DNA of 64,000 nucleotides from Kyrpidia spormannii. Lineage in GTDB: Bacteria > Bacillota > Bacilli > Kyrpidiales > Kyrpidiaceae. The position numbers were made by a program, and so were the translations under genes. Within the stretch, counting starts at the first letter, position 1, and the number at the start of each line of letters is the position of its first letter. The notes under the pieces are model-generated. The model saw only the letters and a list, made by a program, of their open reading frames with translations. It was not told where the DNA came from and ran no database searches. The DNA lies in contig NZ_CP024955.1 of assembly GCF_002804065.1 (NCBI RefSeq), positions 3,224,001-3,288,000 of the forward strand, written 5' to 3'. Shown here in pieces: positions 58,240 through 64,000 of this stretch.

Positions 58240-58971
58240 TCACATATGTAACCGGGCGGCAAAATGAATCACCAGCGCCCCCACCACAATGCCGGCAAAG
58301 GTTTCCCTCCAGTCCTCTTCCAGGGCCTCGGGCAGAATGTCCCGGGCCACCACATAAGCCATGGCCCCCCCGGCAAAGGCCAGGGCGTAGGAGACCCCGG
58401 CGGGACCGGCCTGAAACAGGTTCATCCCCATCCACGTCCCCAAGGGTGTGACAAGCCCGGCTGCCACGGTCACCGCCGTCACCATGAGCGGCGATAGGCC
58501 GGCCATGCGAAGGGGCAGGGCGATGCTCATCCCCTCGGGAACGTTGTGGAGGGCGATGGCCAAAGCCAACACCGCTCCCAAAGAGGGCGCCACCCGCTCA
58601 CCGGCCACGATGGCCAGTCCCTCGGGCAGGTCGTGAAGGGCGATGGCAAAGGCGAGAAACCAGCCCAACCTCATGAGGTGTTTCTGCTCGAAATCGCCTT
58701 TCCATCCGTCCATCCCGCGCTCCACCGCGCGGCGCAGCACACTCATAAAAGCGACCCCCGCCAGGCCCCCGCCCCAAAAAGCCGCCGGCCCCCCGTGGCG
58801 AAGCGCTGAGGGCAACAGGTCGATCCCCACCACCGACGCCATTATTCCTCCGGCAATTCCGAGGCACAGCGCCAACCACCGCCGGGCCCGCTCCCCGAGA
58901 GACAAAATTAACAACCCCCCGAGAGGCGTGGCCATCCCAGACCATAGACTGATCCACAACACCGGATCCAC
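58240..58971 (-). CDS. ZIP-family divalent metal transporter
   Basis: 243 residues, about eight membrane helices. The two metal-binding signatures of ZIP helices IV and V are present: FAIALHDLPEGLAI and LAIALHNVPEGMSI. Likely imports Zn2+, Fe2+ or Mn2+. GTG at 58971 chosen because GAGGGGG lies ~8 bases upstream and it avoids overlapping mntP; an ATG at 59004 gives 11 more residues. It follows mntP closely (14 bases), so an importer-like gene is probably co-transcribed with a Mn exporter. Confidence 0.85.
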   Translation of the reverse strand: MDPVLWISLWSGMATPLGGLLILSLGERARRWLALCLGIAGGIMASVVGIDLLPSALRHGGPAAFWGGGLAGVAFMSVLRRAVERGMDGWKGDFEQKHLMRLGWFLAFAIALHDLPEGLAIVAGERVAPSLGAVLALAIALHNVPEGMSIALPLRMAGLSPLMVTAVTVAAGLVTPLGTWMGMNLFQAGPAGVSYALAFAGGAMAYVVARDILPEALEEDWRETFAGIVVGALVIHFAARLHM

Positions 58972-58985
58972 CGCCGGGGCCCCCT

Positions 58986-59567
58986 CTACAACAGAAAATG
59001 GCAACCCACGGCGATGAGCAGGGCCCCGCCCACGGCTTCACTGTATCCTCCGAGCCACCTGCCCACCCGCTGCCCCACGATCAGCCCCGCCGCGGACAAC
59101 AGGGCCCCGAAAACGCCAAAAAGGGCCGCGGCGCCCCAGGGATTCACATTGAATAACCCCAGCCCGAAGCCCGCCGTCAAGCTGTCAAGACTGACCCCGA
59201 AGGCGTACAAAAGCCAGCCGTAGCTGACCCCGGACCGCATCCAATCCTCCGCTTTTTCCCGCATGGAATGCCAAATCATGTGGCCTCCGATCACGATGAG
59301 AACCACAGATCCGAGCCATTGGGCCACATCGCCGATGGCATAGTGGAGATTCATGCCGAAGCTGAGACCCGCCATAGGAAAAGCCACGTGGAGGACGCCC
59401 ACCGCGGCGCTGGCTCGCAGAATCTCCGCCGGGCGAGGTTTGGTCAACCCCACGCCCAGCCCCACCGAGAAGGCATCCAACCCCAAGGCCACCGCCAGCA
59501 AAAACAAGGTGGCCCACTCCTCCGGCACCATGCCGATCCCGTACCCAACCTCCGCCATAGCCGTCAT
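58986..59567 (-). CDS. mntP: Manganese efflux protein MntP (YwlD-like)
   Basis: Six-helix manganese exporter, 193 residues. Two inverted repeats each contain the signature Asp: AVALGLDAFSVGLGVGL and FGVSLDSLTAGFGLGLF. The GGHMIW turn is also typical. ORF start ATG at 59567; a later in-frame ATG (residue 13) is possible. Occupies the same slot between ywlC and ywlE as in Bacillus. No yybP-ykoY riboswitch was convincingly found in the 180 bases upstream. Confidence 0.93.
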   Translation of the reverse strand: MTAMAEVGYGIGMVPEEWATLFLLAVALGLDAFSVGLGVGLTKPRPAEILRASAAVGVLHVAFPMAGLSFGMNLHYAIGDVAQWLGSVVLIVIGGHMIWHSMREKAEDWMRSGVSYGWLLYAFGVSLDSLTAGFGLGLFNVNPWGAAALFGVFGALLSAAGLIVGQRVGRWLGGYSEAVGGALLIAVGCHFLL

Positions 59568-59746
59568 CCCTTCGTCCGCATCGGTCGGGGCCGTCCCGCC
59601 CGTCTGGGACCATGTCTATGCGGACACGCCGAAGGTTAGACATCACGGGGCCACGGCGGGGCCGCCCGCAAGTCCTGCAAGGGGGAATTATGGAGTGAGG
59701 ACCACCTTGATAAAACTGTCCCTTTTGCCATCGGAATGGCCGCCCT

Positions 59747-60826
59747 TCATGTCGCCCGGGGTACTTGAATCACCCGGTGCCCCGCCGCCTTGATCAGGCG
59801 GTTGAGGATGGCCCAGCCGATGCCTTCCGGAGGAAACGGTTCGGCGTAGATCACCTCACATCCCCGGTGATCGAAAAACCGGAGGGCCGAGAAGAGGCCG
59901 GCCGCCACCGTGGCCAGGTCCCGGCGGGTGCCGCAGGCCACCACCTCGCAGAAAGGGGGATACGCAGTCCGCCCTTCGGCGGTGGTCAACACCCCCACCC
60001 GGCGGCCGGCGGCGTGGTCGTCCGTCGCCCGGCGCACGATCTCCGCCCGGGCGGTATCCAGATCGCCCCGCAGGAGATACAACTGCCCCTTGGGGGCATA
60101 GTGCCGGTATTTCATCCCCGGAGCCAGAGGGCGGTCGACGGAAGCTTTCCAGGAGGCGTCCAGTTCCACCGGCTCCCCCAGCACGTCCTGCAGCTCTTCG
60201 GGACTGATGCCCCCCGGCCGCAGAATCACCGGCCGGCCCTGGGGCCATCCGATGACCGTGGATTCCACGCCGATCCCCGCCGCTCCGCCGTCCACCAGGA
60301 GGGGAATGCGCCCGGCCAAATCCTCCCACACGTCCTTGGCCGTGGTGGGGCTGGGGCGGCCCGAGCGGTTGGCGCTGGGCGCCGCCACCGGAATCCCGGC
60401 GACCCGCAGGATGGCGGCCGCCACAGGATGGGCGGGCATGCGGATGGCCACCGTATCCAGGCCCCCGGTGGTGCGCCGGGGCACCCGGTTCGCCGCGGGG
60501 AGAACGACGGTCAGTGGACCCGGCCAAAACGCTTCCATCAACCGCTCGGCCGCCGGGAAAATCTCTTTGGCCAGGTCATCCACTTGCCGCTTTTCGGCAA
60601 TGTGTACGATGAGCGGATTATCCCCGGGGCGGCCCTTTGCGACGTAGATTTTGTCAACCGCCGCGGGATCCAAGGCGTCAGCCCCGAGCCCGTAGACCGT
60701 CTCGGTGGGAAATGCCACCGTTTCTCCCCGGGACAAAAAAGCAGCGGCCTCGAGGATAGCCGGATCGTTTTTCAACCCTTCCGGATCGTCCAGGGCCGCG
60801 GCCACACGCATCCACTTGGTTTCCAT
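59747..60826 (-). CDS. ywlC: L-threonylcarbamoyladenylate synthase (Sua5/YwlC)
   Basis: Makes threonylcarbamoyl-AMP from threonine, bicarbonate and ATP for the tRNA t6A37 modification. 359 residues: YrdC domain first (GETVAFPTETVYGLGADA; YVAKGRPGDNPLIVH; RMPAHPVAAAIL; VAAPSANRSGRPSPT), then the SPGMKYRHYAP-type linker (APGMKYRHYAP) and a C-terminal Sua5 domain. ATG at 60826 with GGGGG seven bases upstream; a TTG two codons earlier is less likely. Confidence 0.95.
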   Translation of the reverse strand: METKWMRVAAALDDPEGLKNDPAILEAAAFLSRGETVAFPTETVYGLGADALDPAAVDKIYVAKGRPGDNPLIVHIAEKRQVDDLAKEIFPAAERLMEAFWPGPLTVVLPAANRVPRRTTGGLDTVAIRMPAHPVAAAILRVAGIPVAAPSANRSGRPSPTTAKDVWEDLAGRIPLLVDGGAAGIGVESTVIGWPQGRPVILRPGGISPEELQDVLGEPVELDASWKASVDRPLAPGMKYRHYAPKGQLYLLRGDLDTARAEIVRRATDDHAAGRRVGVLTTAEGRTAYPPFCEVVACGTRRDLATVAAGLFSALRFFDHRGCEVIYAEPFPPEGIGWAILNRLIKAAGHRVIQVPRAT

Positions 60827-60839
60827 TTTCAAGCCCCCA

Positions 60840-61673
60840 TCACCATAGATGCCGGAACCATTCCACGATTTTCATGATGAGCTCAACAATAAACCACCTT
60901 AGGACCACCGGCTGTTTATGACCATCGACACCGGGCAACTCCACGGTGGTGACGTTCCCCTTTTCGTGGAACGTGGGAACCGCGTCGCCGTTCGTCAAAT
61001 CGACGAAGCACAGGGGCGGAAAGAGCACACACCACCAATTGGTCCCCAGGCCACTTCCCAACGTGATCCGCAAAGCTTCGTAACGACCGGCGGGGTACAC
61101 CTGATCCCCGTAGATTTTCGTCGGAAAGGGCACCATTCCAAAATCCGCCCGCACCGGGTAGTGGAACCCCGCAGCCCGGACCTCTTCCTGGGCGATCGCC
61201 TCCGCCTGGGGCACCAGGGCGCGAAGCCGGGCCCGGGCCTCGTCGGCGGTGGTCACGCCCTTCAGGTGATCGGACACCAGTTGGATGATCTTGTCCCGAA
61301 CCTTCAGTTTGACCGCCTGGTCTTCGGGGCGATCGCTGTTGGCGATGATCCGCAGGCGGATCGCCTGATTCGGGATTGGAATAACGGCCCCGTCGCTGCC
61401 TCCCGCCCCGCCCGGCGCGTCCAGAGGGGGGAGTTGTCCACCCGTCGAGAAGGCGGTCCCGGCGGGATGTGCCCCTGGGGTAAAGGCGCCCGGGGCAGCG
61501 GTCACCGGAACCCCGCTGGGCCCTTCTTGGGGCCTCCAAGACCGATCGGGAAGCAAAGCCCCGATCCACCCCACCCCCAGTGTAAGCGCCAAGGCCAAAG
61601 GGCCGACCATGACCCGCCACAGCCACACCGCCCACGGCCGGGGACGTTTCGGTTGCTGTTCTTGCTCTTCCAC
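60840..61673 (-). CDS. spoIIR: Stage II sporulation protein R (SpoIIR)
   Basis: Forespore-secreted signal that triggers SpoIIGA to process pro-sigma-E in the mother cell. 277 residues: membrane anchor/signal (~15-42), a Gly/Pro-rich linker (~45-100) longer than in Bacillus, then the SpoIIR domain with IRLRIIANSDRPEDQAVKLKVRD and GTNWWCVLFPPLCFVDL. A C-terminal hydrophobic/amphipathic stretch (RWFIVELIMKIVEWF) closes it. GTG at 61673 after GGGGGATGAG. Between prmC and ywlC as in Bacillus. Confidence 0.95.
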   Translation of the reverse strand: MEEQEQQPKRPRPWAVWLWRVMVGPLALALTLGVGWIGALLPDRSWRPQEGPSGVPVTAAPGAFTPGAHPAGTAFSTGGQLPPLDAPGGAGGSDGAVIPIPNQAIRLRIIANSDRPEDQAVKLKVRDKIIQLVSDHLKGVTTADEARARLRALVPQAEAIAQEEVRAAGFHYPVRADFGMVPFPTKIYGDQVYPAGRYEALRITLGSGLGTNWWCVLFPPLCFVDLTNGDAVPTFHEKGNVTTVELPGVDGHKQPVVLRWFIVELIMKIVEWFRHLW

Positions 61674-61777
61674 GGCTCATCCCCCCGCCTCACCGCTGCT
61701 GTCGTACCAGCAGTATGGCCGGCGGGGAGAAATCTTAAACCTTGCAAACCTATGATTGCATTCTGATAGAGAAGCCG

Positions 61778-62659
61778 TTATGAGAAGCGGCCCCAGACCA
61801 CCCGTTCGATGCCCGCCAGGTCCCGGTCTGTCCCCGTTTCCATCTGGACATCAGCGGCGCCGCCCGCCACGTGACGAAGGCTCTCCTCCAGAAGGCGGCG
61901 CACCTCTCCGGCTTGGTCCGCCCCCACCTCCACCGCCACGGCGCCCGGACGGGCGAGAACTTCGGGCAACTGGGAGAAGAGGCGCCGATACACCGCCAGG
62001 CCGTCCCCGCCTCCGTCCAAGGCCGCCCGGGGTTCGAAACGGGCCACCTCGGGCTGCAGGCCCTCAATCTCCGCGGACGGAATATACGGAGGATTGGAGA
62101 CGACGATATCCGCTCGCTGCTTATGGTCGAGCAACGGGAAGAGGAGATCCCCTTGTACCAGGGTGACCCGATCCGCCACCCCGTGCCGCCATATATTCCG
62201 GGAAGCCACCTGAAACGCCCCGGGTGATACGTCGATGCCAACGATCCGGACCCCGGGCCAGTGGTGAGCCAGGGCCACAGCCAGGGCGCCGCTGCCTGTA
62301 CCCACATCGGCGATCAGCGGGCGTTCCCACATGGAGCGCCACCCCAGAACCCGCTCCACCAGCCCTTCGGTCTCCGGGCGGGGAATGAGGACCTCGGGGC
62401 CGACTTCGAGTTCCAACCCGTAAAACTCCACCACCCCGGTGATGTACTGCAGGGGCTCCCGACGGGCCCGGCGGCTGACACCTTCGGCAATCCGCCGCTC
62501 CTCTTCCGGGGTGAGCACCCGGTCCGGATGAGCGTAGAGATACGCTTTGCCCACGCCCAGCACCCGCTGGATGAGCACCTCGGCGCTCAACCGAGCATCC
62601 TCCACCCCGGCTTTTCGCAACTGCGCCACGGCCGCCTTCAATGCTTCGTGAACAGTCAC
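61778..62659 (-). CDS. prmC: Peptide-chain-release-factor glutamine N5-methyltransferase
   Basis: SAM-dependent methylation of the GGQ glutamine of release factors. 293 residues: N-terminal helical substrate-binding domain (TVHEALKAAVAQLRKAGVEDARLSAEVL), SAM motif VGTGSGALAVALA and the catalytic SNPPYI. GTG at 62659 gives the usual MTV-type N-terminus and has GAGG nine bases upstream; a GTG five codons earlier overlaps the prfA stop. Adjacent to its substrate gene prfA. Confidence 0.95.
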   Translation of the reverse strand: MTVHEALKAAVAQLRKAGVEDARLSAEVLIQRVLGVGKAYLYAHPDRVLTPEEERRIAEGVSRRARREPLQYITGVVEFYGLELEVGPEVLIPRPETEGLVERVLGWRSMWERPLIADVGTGSGALAVALAHHWPGVRIVGIDVSPGAFQVASRNIWRHGVADRVTLVQGDLLFPLLDHKQRADIVVSNPPYIPSAEIEGLQPEVARFEPRAALDGGGDGLAVYRRLFSQLPEVLARPGAVAVEVGADQAGEVRRLLEESLRHVAGGAADVQMETGTDRDLAGIERVVWGRFS

Positions 62660-62670
62660 GGGGAGGTTCC

Positions 62671-63738
62671 TCACTGGGCAATGGATAATTTCTCCACTCG
62701 ATCCGCGGCGATCAAGGCGTGGATGATCTCGTCCAAATCGCCGTCGAGCACGGCGTCAAGGCGGTGGAGGGTCAGGCCGATGCGGTGGTCGGTGACGCGA
62801 TTCTGGGGAAAATTATACGTGCGAATCCGCTCGCTGCGGTCCCCGGTGCCCACCAGGCTTTTACGGGTTTGGGCCAGCTCCTCCTGCTGCTCCCGGTGAT
62901 ATTTTTCGTACAACCGCGCCCGGAGGACCCGCATGGCTTTCTCCCGGTTTTTGAGCTGGGATTTCTCATCTTGGCAGGACACGACGATGCCGGTGGGAAG
63001 GTGGGTGATCCGCACCGCGGACTGGGTGGTGTTTACGCTCTGTCCCCCCGGACCCGTGGAACAAAATGTATCGATGCGAAGATCCTTCTCGTGGATCTCC
63101 ACCTCGACCTCTTCCACCTCGGGCATGACGGCCACGGTGGCCGTGGACGTGTGGATGCGGCCTCCGGATTCGGTGGTGGGCACCCGCTGGACCCGGTGGG
63201 CCCCGCTTTCAAATTTTAACCGGCTGTAAGCCCCCCGGCCCTGAACGCTGAAGACCACTTCTTTGAAGCCTCCAAGATCGGTGGGGTGAGAATCGATCAT
63301 CTCCACCCGCCATCCTTGGCGCTCCGCATATCGGGTGTACATGCGAAACAGGTCGGCGGCGAACAAAGAGGCCTCCTCGCCGCCGGCGGCGCCGCGGATC
63401 TCCACGATGACATTTTTATCGTCGTTGGGGTCCCTGGGCAAAAGAAGAATCTGGAGTTTGGCCTCCAGCTCTTCCCGCCGATGCCCCAGGGCGGCAATCT
63501 CCGATTTCACCCATTCCCGCATCTCCTCGTCCAGGCGCTCCTCAAACATCTCTTTGGCCTCGCGGAGAGCGGAAACCACCTGTTTATACTCCCGGTACGT
63601 TTGAACGGTCTCTTCGAGATCGGCCTGTTCCTTGGAATAGGTCCGCAGTTTCTCCGGATCGGCCAGGACGTCGGGGTCGCACAGGCGGCGGCTCAGATCC
63701 TCATAGCGTTCCTCGATCGCCTGAAGTTTGTCCCACAT
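62671..63738 (-). CDS. prfA: Peptide chain release factor 1
   Basis: Decodes UAA/UAG stops. 355 residues: N-terminal coiled-coil domain, [21 protein letters not shown], tripeptide-anticodon region with the RF1-type sequence near VPTTESGGR, and the GGQ motif in [24 protein letters not shown] at 63738 selected: AAGGAGG is eight bases upstream, and the ATG two codons earlier is too close to it. Confidence 0.97.
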   Translation of the reverse strand: MWDKLQAIEERYEDLSRRLCDPDVLADPEKLRTYSKEQADLEETVQTYREYKQVVSALREAKEMFEERLDEEMREWVKSEIAALGHRREELEAKLQILLLPRDPNDDKNVIVEIRGAAGGEEASLFAADLFRMYTRYAERQGWRVEMIDSHPTDLGGFKEVVFSVQGRGAYSRLKFESGAHRVQRVPTTESGGRIHTSTATVAVMPEVEEVEVEIHEKDLRIDTFCSTGPGGQSVNTTQSAVRITHLPTGIVVSCQDEKSQLKNREKAMRVLRARLYEKYHREQQEELAQTRKSLVGTGDRSERIRTYNFPQNRVTDHRIGLTLHRLDAVLDGDLDEIIHALIAADRVEKLSIAQ

Positions 63739-63793
63739 GGTCATTCCTCCTTGACCGTATCGCCCAGCCGCACATAAACGATACCATTCTAAC

Positions 63794-63799
63794 ATTATA
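63794..63799 (-). promoter_or_regulatory. Candidate -10 box of the prfA operon
   Basis: Perfect TATAAT on the minus strand, ~55 bases before the prfA ATG. The hexamer 17 bases upstream (TTTCCC) is a poor -35, so the assignment rests on the -10 alone. Confidence 0.4.
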
Positions 63800-63915
63800 A
63801 AGGAATTCCCTGGCCGGGAAAACCGAAGGAGGCGAAAATGCGGGATTTTCCTCTTTCGTCCCCGGTCAATTGGTTGTACAATGGGGATCGGTGTTTCGAT
63901 TCGGGGGTGAGTAGG

Positions 63916-64000
63916 GTGAAACAGGCAGAACTTGATGAATGGGCCAAGGAGTTGGCACCGGAACTGGGGGAATCTCCGGCCCGCACCCGGGAGTTGGTGC
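63916..64000 (+). CDS. Start of an unidentified gene (cut by window end)
   Basis: GTG at 63916 opens a frame that stays open to the edge (28 codons: [19 protein letters not shown]...). GGGGGTGA lies upstream and the region is divergent from prfA. The visible part is a charged, probably helical N-terminus; too short to assign a family. Confidence 0.5.
   Translation, partial: MKQAELDEWAKELAPELGESPARTRELV

Noticed and set aside
59568-59746. yybP-ykoY manganese riboswitch upstream of mntP
   Set aside because: A small GTCTA/TAGAC stem is present but the conserved two-helix junction of that class was not recognisable.

Overview
The window comes from a GC-rich, endospore-forming member of the Firmicutes. 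It carries spoIIID, spoIIQ, spoIID, spoIIR, a YjcZ-like small protein and sigma-E/sigma-F-type promoters. Gene order follows Bacillus closely (prfA-prmC-spoIIR-ywlC-mntP-...-ywlE-...-rpiB-ywlG-glyA-upp-...-atp and ywmB-murA-spoIID-spoIIQ-spoIIID-flhO-flhP-fabZ). The high GC, the 11-subunit complex I and the catabolic content suggest an Alicyclobacillaceae genome, plausibly Kyrpidia; that genus is an inference and was not checked.

Layout. 1-3141: RND efflux pump (cut by the window edge) with its membrane-fusion adaptor. 3448-5497: YigZ protein, then a ComK-like protein divergent from a small sigma factor across an AT-rich spacer. 5568-11234: fabZ, a PgsA-like phosphatidyltransferase, the flhP/flhO rod genes, spoIIID, spoIIQ and spoIID; mbl, expected between spoIIID and flhO, is missing. 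11443-14985: a soluble chemotaxis-receptor gene split by a complete IS21-family element with a 5-bp target duplication. 15042-19516: a secreted beta-propeller-like protein, murA, ywmB, ywzB and a YjcZ-like small protein. 19579-30917: MFS transporter and nuoABCDHIJKLMN. 31102-38228: the complete F-type ATP synthase operon with a structured leader containing an attenuator-like terminator. 38560-45173: acetyl-CoA acetyltransferase, upp, glyA, ywlG, rpiB, a thiosulfate-uptake pair (YeeE/TusA) and the arginine phosphatase ywlE. 45448-58148: an accessory catabolic island. 58240-63738: ZIP transporter, mntP, ywlC, spoIIR, prmC, prfA. 63916-64000: start of a divergent gene.

The most distinctive part is 45448-58148. 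A sigma-54 activator of the AcoR/AcxR type is divergent from seven genes read from a textbook -24/-12 promoter with a TTGTCACA-repeat enhancer. The first five genes match, in order and approximate size, the five-subunit acetophenone carboxylase of denitrifying betaproteobacteria: HyuA-like, small zinc protein, second HyuA-like, HyuB-like, and an unrecognised ~32-kDa protein. They are followed by an acyl-CoA ligase and an SCP2-type thiolase. Together they predict a complete route: ketone + CO2 + ATP to a beta-keto acid, then its CoA ester, then thiolysis to two acyl-CoAs. The natural ketone cannot be read from sequence.

Housekeeping genes dominate the rest: a respiratory module (complex I without NADH-oxidising subunits NuoEFG, next to ATP synthase), early sporulation control, peptidoglycan and fatty-acid synthesis, one-carbon and nucleotide salvage, and translation termination.
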